Positions 17,750 to 26,113 of a stretch of 33,289 nt of DNA are shown in pieces. Each line of letters opens with the position of its first letter. Position 1 is the first letter of the stretch. The stretch is from assembly GCF_008993995.1 (NCBI RefSeq), contig NZ_BKNN01000032.1:1-33289 (forward strand), given 5' to 3'. Made by a program: the position numbers and the translations under genes. The notes beneath the pieces were generated by a model that ran no database searches, was not told where the DNA came from, and worked only from the letters and a program-made list of their open reading frames with translations. This DNA comes from Acinetobacter brisouii. GTDB lineage: Bacteria > Pseudomonadota > Gammaproteobacteria > Pseudomonadales > Moraxellaceae.

Positions 17750-18982
17750 TCACAAAACTGCATAACGGGTCGATTTTAATGCCCCCAATCCACTGGCTTG
17801 CTGCATAAATAAATCTTTTACAAATTCATGTTTTTGAACTTGTTTTAAACCCCAGTTTCTTGCCCAAACCAAAGGTGTTAACTGAGCGCTTTCAAGCCAG
17901 CCAATTGCAGACATGCTATGCATCATGGCTTCATTTTGTCCTTTGCGTAAGTGGGCATAACGACGTAGTGTTTGCTCATGTGCCCAGACACTACGGGACA
18001 AATCATGAAGGAGTACATCACAGAGTACAGCAGCATCTAAACAGCCAATATTGACCCCTTGCCCTGCCAACGGATGAATCACATGGGCAGCATCGCCGAT
18101 CAAAGCCAGACCTGCTTTGACATAATGTTCAGCCGAACGTGCTTTGAGTGGAAAACTTGCGCGCGGTGTGACCTCAACGACTTCACCCAACATATGCAAA
18201 CTGGCTTGATTGAGCAATTGCATAAAGGCTGCATCATCAAGTTTTTGATATTCTTCAGCATAATCATCAGGCAAAGTCCAAACAATCGACTGCCAGTCAC
18301 CCTGCTCTTCAGGTTTCAGACTGCACATTGGTAAATACGCCAATGGGCCTGTCGGCAAGAAAATCTGACGTGCGACATACTCATGTGGCTGTGTGGTCTT
18401 AATCGCACAGCTGATTGCAGCTTGATGGTAATCTAAAATATCCAACCCGATCATGGCTTGGTCACGGACAAATGAATTCGCACCATCTGCCCCAATCACC
18501 AGCTTGGCTTGCAACATCTCACCATCTGCCAAAGTGATTTGCCAACCTTGGGGAAGCTGTTGTAGATCTGCCACTCGAACTTGAGTCCGATAATCCTGAA
18601 TCTGTTGCTGCATTTTTTGCTGAATCGCAAGATTCAAGACACTCGGTTCGACCATTGAGCCGAGCCACTGCTCAGCAATTGGAAAACTTGCGCTGGTCTG
18701 ACCAAAACTAATTTCGCCATAACCATTTTGATTCCAAACCTGCATACCCGTATAAGGCATATGCCGAGCCAATAATTCCCACACACCAACTTTTTGCAAC
18801 AAATGCATGGTGGCATGGCTTAGTGCTAAAACACGTGGATTCGGCTCAGCTAAAACTCTGTCTGCATCTAAAATGGGTGCTGCATCAAGGACTGTCGCCT
18901 GTACGCCGCCTTGCGCCAAAAGCAAAGCTGTTAAGCCACCCACCAAGCCGCCACCAATAATCACGACATCATATTGACTCAT
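17750..18982 (-). CDS. ubiI: FAD-dependent ubiquinone-biosynthesis hydroxylase (UbiI/VisC type)
   Basis: A flavoprotein monooxygenase of the UbiH/COQ6 family, 410 residues, expected to hydroxylate C5 of the ubiquinone ring precursor in the membrane-associated Ubi complex. The FAD dinucleotide-binding motif is 'VVIIGGGLVGGLTALLL', the 'DG' motif 'KLVIGADGANSFVRDQ', and the second FAD motif 'LIGDAAHVIHPLAGQGVNIG'. The last matches UbiI rather than UbiH, which usually has GNAA. The ATG overlaps the ubiH stop by four bases (ATGA), so translation is coupled. It is the last gene of ygfB-pepP-ubiH-ubiI. UbiF-type activity cannot be excluded from sequence alone. Confidence 0.85.
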   Translation of the reverse strand: MSQYDVVIIGGGLVGGLTALLLAQGGVQATVLDAAPILDADRVLAEPNPRVLALSHATMHLLQKVGVWELLARHMPYTGMQVWNQNGYGEISFGQTSASFPIAEQWLGSMVEPSVLNLAIQQKMQQQIQDYRTQVRVADLQQLPQGWQITLADGEMLQAKLVIGADGANSFVRDQAMIGLDILDYHQAAISCAIKTTQPHEYVARQIFLPTGPLAYLPMCSLKPEEQGDWQSIVWTLPDDYAEEYQKLDDAAFMQLLNQASLHMLGEVVEVTPRASFPLKARSAEHYVKAGLALIGDAAHVIHPLAGQGVNIGCLDAAVLCDVLLHDLSRSVWAHEQTLRRYAHLRKGQNEAMMHSMSAIGWLESAQLTPLVWARNWGLKQVQKHEFVKDLFMQQASGLGALKSTRYAVL

Positions 18983-20190
18983 GCTTTTAACCCCATTGCA
19001 TAACTGGCCACCAAAGGTTTCACCCCTGGAATCACATCAAATGCAATCAGACCTGCATTACGCAAAACTTTCAGTACAGGGTTATTGTTACTAAAACCAC
19101 GCACAACACTGTCACAGAACTTGATCACGCGTTGCTGATCTTTCAAACGGGATTGCTCATAGGCTTTGAGCATCTCTGCATCACCAATATCGTCGGACAC
19201 TTCAAGCTGATGGCGGATAAAACGCAACAACACATCGGCATCACGCAGACACAGGTTAAAACCTTGCCCTGCGACAGGATGTAAGGTATGTGCAGCATTG
19301 CCCATAATCACCACACGACCCACCGCTTGTTGGTGGGCAAGCACTTGCGATAACGGATAGCAGAAACGCTTGCCTGTTTTCTCAAAACATCCTGCTCGAT
19401 CACCATAGGTTTGCTGTAAGGCATCAAGGAAATGCTGATCATTTTCCTCACCCAACCACTCATGCTCTGTGCCTTTTTTCACAGGCCAGACTACAGAACG
19501 GCGATATTCACCTGGTAAAGGCAATAATGCCAATGGACCTAAAGGACTAAAACGCTCAAAACCGACGTGTTGATGTGGTTTAGAGGTTTGTACCGTGGTG
19601 ACAATCGCAACCTGATCATAATCATGCTCATCAACACCCACACCGAGCGCCTGACGGCATAACGAATCACGACCATCGGCAGCGATCAGTAACTTTGAAG
19701 TGAATTTAAGTTCTTCTTCGCCACGTTTTGCCTGAATCGTGACTTGCTCAGCATTTTGAGTTAATGCAGTCACTTGTATGCCATCAATCAATTCAATCAG
19801 AGGCTGCTGACGGACTTGAGTCAGTAAAACTCGTCCAAGCCAAGCATTTTCAATGACCTGTCCGAAGCTCTCGACATTTTCCTGTTCAGCCACCAAACGT
19901 GCCTTCCCAAAACTGCCTTGCTCGGTGATATGGACTTGCAGAATAGGCGTCGCATGCTGTTGCAACACATCCCACAAACCAAGCTGCTGATAAATCTGTA
20001 CACTACGACGTGACAAGGCACTATTTCGCGCATCAAAACTCGAGTGATACGGGATTTCCTGTTGCCCTTCAGCAAATTGAGGATATTGAATCGCCTCAAG
20101 TAATTTGACTTCAATCTTGGCCTTAGCCAACATCAATGCCAAACTGAGTCCAACCATACCACCACCAACAATAATCACTTGTTGTTGCAT
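18979..20190 (-). CDS. ubiH: 2-octaprenyl-6-methoxyphenol hydroxylase UbiH
   Basis: FAD-dependent hydroxylase acting at C1 of the ubiquinone precursor ring, 403 residues. Motifs are 'VIIVGGGMVGLSLALML' at the start (FAD), 'LLIAADGRDSLCRQAL' in the middle and 'GNAAHTLHPVAGQGFNLCLR', the GNAA form typical of UbiH. The gene follows pepP by ten bases and overlaps ubiI, matching the E. coli operon order. No truncation is seen. Confidence 0.9.
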   Translation of the reverse strand: MQQQVIIVGGGMVGLSLALMLAKAKIEVKLLEAIQYPQFAEGQQEIPYHSSFDARNSALSRRSVQIYQQLGLWDVLQQHATPILQVHITEQGSFGKARLVAEQENVESFGQVIENAWLGRVLLTQVRQQPLIELIDGIQVTALTQNAEQVTIQAKRGEEELKFTSKLLIAADGRDSLCRQALGVGVDEHDYDQVAIVTTVQTSKPHQHVGFERFSPLGPLALLPLPGEYRRSVVWPVKKGTEHEWLGEENDQHFLDALQQTYGDRAGCFEKTGKRFCYPLSQVLAHQQAVGRVVIMGNAAHTLHPVAGQGFNLCLRDADVLLRFIRHQLEVSDDIGDAEMLKAYEQSRLKDQQRVIKFCDSVVRGFSNNNPVLKVLRNAGLIAFDVIPGVKPLVASYAMGLKA

Positions 20191-20200
20191 CTTTGAACCC

Positions 20201-21532
20201 CTATTTAGACAAACGCGCTTCAGCCATTAATTTTTCAATATCTGCGATTTCTTTGACTACATCTGAAGTCAGTACACGTGGACCATGTGTTGTAACCACC
20301 ACATCATCTTCAATCCGAATGCCGATGCCACGCCATTTTTCATCCACTGTTTCATCATCTGGAGCAATATAAAGCCCAGGTTCAACCGTCACCACCATAC
20401 CAGCTTCATAGGCACGCCATTCACCTGCAGTTTTATATGCACCCACATCATGCACATCCATACCTAGCCAGTGACCTGTACCATGCATATAAAATTGACG
20501 ATAAGCTTCGGTTTCTAAAAGCTCATTCAACTCACCTTTGAGTAGACCTAAATCCAGCAAACCTTCGGTTAAAATTTTGGTTGCAACAGCATGTGGCTCA
20601 CGATATGAATTTCCGACACGTACAGCATCAATTGCAGCATATTGCGATGCCAAAACCACCTCATACAGCGCTTTTTGTTCTGCGGAGAATTTACCATTGA
20701 CAGGAAATGTTCGAGTAATGTCTGAGGCATAACATTCATATTCACACGCAGCATCAATCAGAACCAAATCACCATCTTTCAGCACTTGATTGTTCTCGAC
20801 ATAGTGCAAAATACAGCCATTCGCGCCACCACCAACAATACTGTTATACGATGGAACACAGCCATTTTGCCCAAAGATATAATTCAGCTCAGCTTCAAGC
20901 GCATATTCCATCATGTCAGGATGAACAGCTTGCATGGCACGAGTATGTGCCTTGGCACTAATCTTGGAAGCAATCTGCATCAATTCAATTTCTTGTGTTG
21001 ATTTAATCAAACGCATTTCATCGACAATTCGATCTAACTGCACGACTTGTGCTGGAGAACCGTGCCCCTGCCGTTGCTGAGCATCGGCTTTTTTCAGCCA
21101 TTGGCTGACACGGGCATCAAATTCAGTTTGATGACCAATCCGATAATAAAGACGATCTTTATTCACTAATTTTTCAAGAATTTCTTCATCAAGCAGATCA
21201 ATCGCATAAGCTTCATCTGCATCATAATCATCTATCGCGCCATCAATACCTGCCCGATATCCATTCCAGATTTCAAGCTCACGGTTTCGCTCACGGCAAA
21301 ACAAGCTATAACTATATTCATCACCCGACTCAAATGTTTCAATCACCGCAACGGCTTCTGGCTCAGCAAATCCTGTCAAATAAAAGAAGCTGCTATCAGC
21401 ACGAAACTTATAGTCTGCATCACGATTACGATAAGCCACAGGACTCGTTGCAATAATCGCAATACTATTTGCACCCATTTTCTGTGCCAGTTGCGCACGG
21501 CGCTGTTGAAAATCAATTTGAGTCAATTTCAT
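20201..21532 (-). CDS. pepP: Xaa-Pro aminopeptidase II (PepP)
   Basis: A cytoplasmic metallopeptidase removing N-terminal residues before proline, 443 residues. The N-terminal domain contains 'YLTGFAEPEAVAV'. The C-terminal pita-bread domain carries the dimetal ligands: two Asp in 'LIDAACEYECYASDITRTFP', His in 'HGTGHWLGMDVHDVG', Glu in 'VTVEPGLYIAP' and Glu in 'IRIEDDVVVT'. All five are present. The ATG at 21532 has AAGAAG upstream and is preferred over an in-frame TTG at 21550. It sits between ygfB and ubiH as in E. coli. Confidence 0.93.
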   Translation of the reverse strand: MKLTQIDFQQRRAQLAQKMGANSIAIIATSPVAYRNRDADYKFRADSSFFYLTGFAEPEAVAVIETFESGDEYSYSLFCRERNRELEIWNGYRAGIDGAIDDYDADEAYAIDLLDEEILEKLVNKDRLYYRIGHQTEFDARVSQWLKKADAQQRQGHGSPAQVVQLDRIVDEMRLIKSTQEIELMQIASKISAKAHTRAMQAVHPDMMEYALEAELNYIFGQNGCVPSYNSIVGGGANGCILHYVENNQVLKDGDLVLIDAACEYECYASDITRTFPVNGKFSAEQKALYEVVLASQYAAIDAVRVGNSYREPHAVATKILTEGLLDLGLLKGELNELLETEAYRQFYMHGTGHWLGMDVHDVGAYKTAGEWRAYEAGMVVTVEPGLYIAPDDETVDEKWRGIGIRIEDDVVVTTHGPRVLTSDVVKEIADIEKLMAEARLSK

Positions 21533-21579
21533 GATGTTCTTCTTTATCAATCTAATAAGGTGATGTACACATCATCCAA

Positions 21580-22185
21580 TTAACTTGGACGATGTGGAGT
21601 AAACATTTCTACAACAGTACTATTTTTTTGCTGTTTCTTTTGCAGCAATGAACTTTCTGAAACTTCAGTTTTTTTACGTCCAATCGATAAGCTCACAGGA
21701 ATTAGACGTACAAACTCATACAGCTCCTGATAACTGATTTCACCTTCTTCATCATTGTCCGAATCTTCAAACTCGACCGCAGCGACTTCTTGCAAATGTT
21801 CAATCAGTTCCATTTCATCTTGACGCAAGTGTCCAGATGCCAAACCAAAACCGAGAACAACACCCGCACACCAGTCCGCAAGGGCTTGTACACGTTCTTC
21901 AAGAACATGGTCATCATCTGGCAGTAAAGGTAAATAGTCGAGTTCATCTTCTGTTAACGCATGCGCTACATCTTCAGCTTCATCTGCTAAAAGTAGCAGT
22001 GCATCTTCGTTTAATGTGGGTACATTCAGTGTTTCTAAAATTTGTAACCATTCTTCACGGCTAGGCGGCTGGGTCACACAAACTATACCTGTCAACAGGC
22101 CATGTAACTCACTCGGGCTTGAAATTTCTTCGATTGAAGAAAAATTACGTTCCCACTCTGACCAACCAGAAATATCGTCTTGCAT
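21580..22185 (-). CDS. ygfB: UPF0149 family protein YgfB
   Basis: About 201 residues, acidic, helical and cytoplasmic. Family features are 'SPSELHGLLTGIVC' near the N-terminus and 'LADWCAGVVLGFGLASGH' in the middle, the classic UPF0149 pattern. In Pseudomonas aeruginosa, YgfB has been reported to modulate ampDh3 expression and beta-lactam resistance; whether that applies here is unknown. It heads the pepP-ubiH-ubiI operon and is divergent from the zapA transcript. ATG at 22185 is preferred to TTG at 22197, which lies on the only GGAT-like ribosome-binding site. The C-terminal Ser/Lys/Gln-rich tail is an extension beyond the E. coli protein. Confidence 0.85.
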   Translation of the reverse strand: MQDDISGWSEWERNFSSIEEISSPSELHGLLTGIVCVTQPPSREEWLQILETLNVPTLNEDALLLLADEAEDVAHALTEDELDYLPLLPDDDHVLEERVQALADWCAGVVLGFGLASGHLRQDEMELIEHLQEVAAVEFEDSDNDEEGEISYQELYEFVRLIPVSLSIGRKKTEVSESSLLQKKQQKNSTVVEMFTPHRPS

Positions 22186-22249
22186 TCGTTTATCCAATCT
22201 CTATACTTCGTATATATTACCTTTGTTTGCAACACTGTGCGACCACGTT

Positions 22250-22810
22250 ATGTTAGAAGAATTAAAGCGCCTTCAGGCACATATTGCGGTAGTGAAAAAC
22301 CGTTTAGCGCATTTTGAGCGTGAAAATACTTCTCTGCTTGCCTCGAAACAGCAAAGCGATGAACAACATCATGCACATTTGACGCAGAAAAATAGCATCA
22401 TTACGCAAAAGCAAGATGAAATTGATACATTGCAAGATAGTTTAGGCAACCTGCAATCTCAATATAAACAACTTAACCAAGATGCAACCACCTTGGCTGA
22501 TCGTTACAATCGTTTGGAAAAAAGTTGTACCGATCTTAAAAATCGTTTTCAGGAAATTTTGAATGAACGCAATGAATTACGCGTTGTCAAAGAAAAACTG
22601 CAAAATGATTCTAAACATGCACAGCAGGAAATTGCGGCATTAAAGCAAGAGCAAGAACGTTTGATTCAAAAAAATGAGCAAGCAAAGTCCAAAGTTGAAG
22701 CCATCATTCATCGTCTGTCCGTGCTAGGGACAGAACAAGATCAATACACCCAAGAAATTCAGCAGCTTGCCCATCCTACTGAACAAAATGAGGAAAATTC
22801 ACATGAGTGA
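22250..22810 (+). CDS. Long coiled-coil protein upstream of zapA
   Basis: A 186-residue protein that is almost entirely heptad-like coiled coil, from 'LEELKRLQAHIAVVKNRLAH' through 'LKQEQERLIQKNEQAKSKVE' to near its end, rich in Gln, Lys, Glu and Leu. No membrane segment is seen. It overlaps zapA by eight bases and is divergent from ygfB. In Pseudomonas the same slot is, as I recall, held by a much shorter ZapB-like coiled-coil protein (TIGR02449 family), so a role with ZapA at the FtsZ ring is plausible. No clear Shine-Dalgarno precedes the ATG at 22250; an AT-rich TATATT element lies about 35 bases upstream. Confidence 0.7.
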   Translation: MLEELKRLQAHIAVVKNRLAHFERENTSLLASKQQSDEQHHAHLTQKNSIITQKQDEIDTLQDSLGNLQSQYKQLNQDATTLADRYNRLEKSCTDLKNRFQEILNERNELRVVKEKLQNDSKHAQQEIAALKQEQERLIQKNEQAKSKVEAIIHRLSVLGTEQDQYTQEIQQLAHPTEQNEENSHE

Positions 22811-23090
22811 GGCCGTCACTGTCGAGTTACGCATGATTGAGCAGGTTTTTCGCTTAGCTACTACAGTCGAAAAAAAGCCAGATTTAGAAAAAGCGGCTGA
22901 ACTACTCAATGAAAAATTTCAAGAATTTCGCCGTAATGCACCACGAGTTGAACATAACAAATTGGTCATTATGGTGGCATTAGAATTAATGCAAGAAGTC
23001 TTGGCTCTCAACAAATCTCTGCAAGAATATACGCATTGTGAGCGAATTATGAGTAGTTTACTTGCAGAAGTTGAAGAGATGACGAAATAA
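22803..23090 (+). CDS. zapA: Cell-division protein ZapA
   Basis: A 95-residue FtsZ-ring bundling factor. The N-terminal ZapA domain ('AVTVELRMIEQVFRLATTV', with 'PDLEKAAELLNEKFQEFR') is followed by a long C-terminal helix ('LVIMVALELMQEVL') that forms the tetramer coiled coil. ATG at 22803 has GAGGAA at seven bases and overlaps the previous stop by eight bases; an in-frame codon 36 bases upstream is not supported. Position directly before ssrS is the same as in E. coli and Pseudomonas. Confidence 0.9.
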   Translation: MSEAVTVELRMIEQVFRLATTVEKKPDLEKAAELLNEKFQEFRRNAPRVEHNKLVIMVALELMQEVLALNKSLQEYTHCERIMSSLLAEVEEMTK

Positions 23091-23146
23091 CCGCACAAAT
23101 CAGCAACACTTGAAAAATAACTTAACAATGCACTCATCGAAGCGAT

Positions 23147-23174
23147 TTGCATCCTGTTTGTTATTGGTTATACT
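23147..23174 (+). promoter_or_regulatory. Sigma-70 promoter of ssrS
   Basis: TTGCAT (23147-23152) and TATACT (23169-23174) with a 16-base spacer. The predicted start is near 23181, which is where the conserved 5' strand of 6S RNA begins. Confidence 0.65.
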
Positions 23175-23180
23175 GTGTAT

Positions 23181-23364
23181 AGTCTCTGAGATGTTCGCCA
23201 GCGGGTCGAATTCCCCTGAGCCGATACTTTTACTTTAGGATTGCGTTCTGCATATTTAGAGCGTATGCCTACCTTGAGTAGGACACCCAGCAAGTATGCG
23301 TCGCGTCCACCTTGAACTTTAGGGTTCAAGGGTAACGACATGCAGCGGCATCTTCGGAGTACTA
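23181..23364 (+). ncRNA. ssrS: 6S RNA
   Basis: Global regulator RNA that mimics an open promoter and sequesters sigma-70 RNA polymerase in stationary phase. Conserved blocks match E. coli ssrS: 'CTCTGAGATGTTCGCC' at the 5' end, 'CCCCTGAGCCGATA', 'CACCTTGAAC' with 'GGGTTCAAGGGTAACG', and 'GCGGCATCTTCGGAGTACT' at the 3' end. The 5' AGTCTC pairs with the 3' GGAGTACT strand to close the rod. It follows zapA by about 90 bases. The usual downstream gene (fau/ygfA) is missing here; a genomic island begins instead. An AT hairpin (23364-23380) with a T run follows and may be its terminator. Confidence 0.93.
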
Positions 23365-23438
23365 TTTTTACAATAAAAATAACAACCTATAAAATATCGT
23401 GTTCAATAAAAATCTCTGAAAATTATAAATACCCCCTT

Positions 23439-23460
23439 ATGTAGCCACCATGTAGCCACT
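23439..23460 (+). repeat. Two tandem 11-base repeats next to the integrase
   Basis: ATGTAGCCACC (23439-23449) is followed directly by ATGTAGCCACT (23450-23460), about 60 bases before the integrase start. Short direct repeats in this position often are arm-type integrase or excisionase binding sites; that role is inferred. The 23091-23518 stretch otherwise holds only ssrS, its promoter and AT-rich DNA. Confidence 0.55.
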
Positions 23461-23518
23461 AGAAATATTGATCTGTGTCTTTTATTATCGATACTTATTG
23501 CATAAGTACCGTTCAATC

Positions 23519-24808
23519 ATGACCACAAATAAATATAAACTCACCAAAACATTTGTTGAAAGCCTTCCCCTCTCTCCAGACAAACAAATTTTCTACAAAG
23601 ACTCAGAGCTACAAGGCTTTGCTTTACGTGTGACTAAAAGTAAAAGTTATATCGTTGAAAAGAAGTTACCCGGAGGTAAAACATGCCGTACTACCATCGG
23701 ACAACATGGTGTATGGACAGTGGCTCAAGCACGCGAGAAAGCACGTGAATATCTGTTAATGATCTCCAAAGGGATTGATCCAAATACTTTAAAACAAGAA
23801 GCATCTACCAAGATCAAGCAAGAAACGGCAAGAAACAAACAAATCCCAACATTGAAAGATGCCTATGAGTTTTATAAAGAGAAGAAAGCTTTATCATCTG
23901 CATCATTGATTGCCTATGATATTTGTATAAATAACTACTTTCAGGACTGGAATGATTTAAAGCTTACTTCTATTACTAAAAAAATGGTGCAGGAACGCTT
24001 TGCAGAATTATCAAAAAATAGTCCTGCTCAAGCAAACCTATCAATTAAGTTTCTTCATGCTCTTTTTAACTATTGTGCGAAGCACTACTTGAATGACAAA
24101 GATGAATTTATAGTGACGACTGAAAATCCAGCTAAGATCATTACCCAAAATAATGCATTAAACAGAATTAAGCGCCGTAGAACCTATGTAAGATCAGATC
24201 AACATCATGCATGGGTCAATGCAGTCGTAACATCATCTTGGGTAGGTGAACAAAATGATGATTTTCGAGCCTATACCAACCAAGATTTTCTATTGCTGCT
24301 TGCTTTAACAGGGTTTAGACGCAATGAAGCTGAGCGCTTAGAGTGGAAAAATATTGATCTGAAATATGGAACGATCACAGTTACTGACACTAAAAATGGT
24401 GAAGACCTAACTTTACCTATGGGTGAACTACTTTGGCAGATCATGCAGGAACGTAAAAAAAGAGCTGGCGATCATCTGTATGTATTTACTGATCGGAGTG
24501 GTGAATCTCATGTTAGTGACCGAAGAGCTGCAAGATTGAAAGTCGCTCAAGAGTCTGGGATTGCTTTTACATTCCATGACCTACGCCGTACTTTCAGTTC
24601 AGTCGCAAATAGTTTAGCCATCGGAAGCTATACGATCAAACGCTTGATTAACCACACGATTGAAGACAATAGTCATGACGTAACCGATGGATATATTCAG
24701 GTATCTTTTGATGATTTACGTAAGGCAATGAATTCTATTGAAAACGTACTGATTCCTGAAGATATCAAGCAAATCATCTTAAATCGAGAATATAAAAATA
24801 GCGTATAG
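23519..24808 (+). CDS. P4-type tyrosine integrase
   Basis: A 429-residue site-specific recombinase. The N-terminus is the DUF4102/Arm-DNA-binding domain ('LTKTFVESLPLSPDKQIFYK', 'LQGFALRVTKSKSY', 'KAREYLLMISKGIDP'). A core-binding SAM-like domain follows (about 110-200), then the catalytic domain: Arg in 'LTGFRRNEAERLEW', Lys in 'TDTKNGEDL', H-x-x-R in 'FHDLRRTFSS', His in 'LINHTIED' and the nucleophile Tyr in 'DGYIQVSF'. The full catalytic set is present, so the enzyme may be active. ATG at 23519 fits the family start; the upstream extension from a TTG does not. The gene faces into the island and lies beside the presumed attachment site at ssrS. Confidence 0.92.
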   Translation: MTTNKYKLTKTFVESLPLSPDKQIFYKDSELQGFALRVTKSKSYIVEKKLPGGKTCRTTIGQHGVWTVAQAREKAREYLLMISKGIDPNTLKQEASTKIKQETARNKQIPTLKDAYEFYKEKKALSSASLIAYDICINNYFQDWNDLKLTSITKKMVQERFAELSKNSPAQANLSIKFLHALFNYCAKHYLNDKDEFIVTTENPAKIITQNNALNRIKRRRTYVRSDQHHAWVNAVVTSSWVGEQNDDFRAYTNQDFLLLLALTGFRRNEAERLEWKNIDLKYGTITVTDTKNGEDLTLPMGELLWQIMQERKKRAGDHLYVFTDRSGESHVSDRRAARLKVAQESGIAFTFHDLRRTFSSVANSLAIGSYTIKRLINHTIEDNSHDVTDGYIQVSFDDLRKAMNSIENVLIPEDIKQIILNREYKNSV

Positions 24809-24830
24809 TCCCGATTTATAAAAAGCACCG

Positions 24831-25847
24831 TTATCTCAATTTATATTTTTGTTTTGGACTTTTAGGCTTATCTGGAATAGTTCGTTCAATGAAACCTGCT
24901 TCAATAGCAGGGTTCAGGTAATTTTGTTGAAATGTTGCACGATGAGATAAACCCAAAAGCTGCATCAACTCTGCCAAAGTATATTCGCCTGCTTCCATTA
25001 TTGAAATCAGGCTCTTAACTTGATCGGTAACTTGTACGCTAGCTTGATCGGTAACTTGTACGCTAGCTTGAGCGGTAGCTTGATCGTTTTCTGTAGAATT
25101 CAGAATTGCATCTAAAATCATTTGCAATATAAATTCAATAAAAGGAGCCGAATTAGCACGGTCTGTACTTGTCTGTAAAGCTTCATAATAGGCTTTTTGA
25201 TTTTGATAAATCAGGCTTTCTACTGGAATATTGGCAAAGATAGGATTCCATCTGCTGAGTATTAATGTTTGCCAAAGTCGCCCCATACGACCATTCCCAT
25301 CTGCAAATGGATGTATAAACTCAAATTCATAATGAAACACAGAGCTTTTAATCAATGGATGTTCTTCGCTGTCATTTAGCCAGTTGAGTAAATCAACCAT
25401 CAAACGGTTAATTTGATTAGCAGGTGGAGCCATATGCACCACTCTATCTCCTGACATTACGCCCACACCACCATGACGATATTGACCGACTTCATCAATC
25501 AAGCCTGTCATCAAAATTTGATGTGCTTGTAATAAATCAAATTCTTGGCTTGGCTGCCACTTTTGAAATGTTTCATAAGCTTTAATCGCATTACGCACTT
25601 CTTGAACTTCTTTAGGAGGTGCAATGACAGGTTTACCATTCAGAATGGCTGTGATTTGCTCGGTACTCAGCGTATTACCCTCAATTGCAAGTGAGCCTTG
25701 AATTGTTCTAATACGATTGGCTTTTCTGAGTTTTAGGCTTTCCTGAATTTCTTCTAAAACAGTCAAACGCCCTATATTCTCACTAATCTGGGCTATCAGA
25801 TGAATGATTTTTGATGTGATTGTATAAGGCGGTTGGTATTTCATCAT
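24831..25847 (-). CDS. Fic/DOC-family AMP-transferase with winged-helix C-terminus (class II)
   Basis: A 338-residue protein that should transfer AMP (or another nucleotide) to target proteins. The active-site loop 'HPFADGNGRMGR' matches HxFx(D/E)GNGRxxR exactly. The N-terminal inhibitory motif 'SLAIEGN' (S/T-xxx-E-G/N) makes it class II, that is self-restrained by its own Glu. Domains in order: Fic_N-like helices (1-~100), Fic core (~105-250), a repetitive linker with 'QASVQVTD' twice, and a winged-helix-like end ('YTLAELMQLLGLSHRATFQQ', 'AGFIERTIPDKPKSPKQKY'). It is convergent with the integrase, 22 bases apart. No antitoxin gene lies beside it, as expected for self-inhibited class II Fic. 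The start could be ATG 25847 or 25844. Confidence 0.88.
   Translation of the reverse strand: MMKYQPPYTITSKIIHLIAQISENIGRLTVLEEIQESLKLRKANRIRTIQGSLAIEGNTLSTEQITAILNGKPVIAPPKEVQEVRNAIKAYETFQKWQPSQEFDLLQAHQILMTGLIDEVGQYRHGGVGVMSGDRVVHMAPPANQINRLMVDLLNWLNDSEEHPLIKSSVFHYEFEFIHPFADGNGRMGRLWQTLILSRWNPIFANIPVESLIYQNQKAYYEALQTSTDRANSAPFIEFILQMILDAILNSTENDQATAQASVQVTDQASVQVTDQVKSLISIMEAGEYTLAELMQLLGLSHRATFQQNYLNPAIEAGFIERTIPDKPKSPKQKYKLR
25020..25067 (-). repeat. In-frame 24-base tandem repeat inside the fic gene
   Basis: Two perfect adjacent copies of a 24-base unit starting TTGATCGGTAACTTGTACGC lie at 25020-25043 and 25044-25067, with a third degraded copy up to about 25086. Each encodes eight residues (QASVQVTD as read on the minus strand). 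The repeat length keeps the frame, so copy-number change would only lengthen the linker between the Fic core and the winged helix. Confidence 0.9.
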
Positions 25848-26113
25848 TTCTCTATGCCATTCCAGTCTGAAGATATTACAAATGAATATGTTGTTTATGC
25901 TAAAAATAATAAAAATTTAAATCTCTAACAATAAGACAATCAAATAATTATACAGCTCCGACTACAACCTTGTAATAAATTACTAAAATGAAATCTTTGT
26001 TTGAAGTTTAATTATCAAAATTAATATGCCCTCTCTTTCTATAAGAGTCACAACATATTCTGAGTATCTCTGATAATATTTACAGCATTATTTGTAACTA
26101 GCCTATTATTCCA

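Noticed and set aside
25020-25086. CRISPR-like repeat
   Set aside because: The units are directly adjacent without spacers and keep the fic reading frame, so it is a coding tandem repeat.
25997-26027. Promoter of the defence operon (TTGTTT or TTGAAG with TAATAT)
   Set aside because: The spacer is 19 or 15 bases depending on the -35 chosen, and AT-rich DNA gives many such matches by chance.
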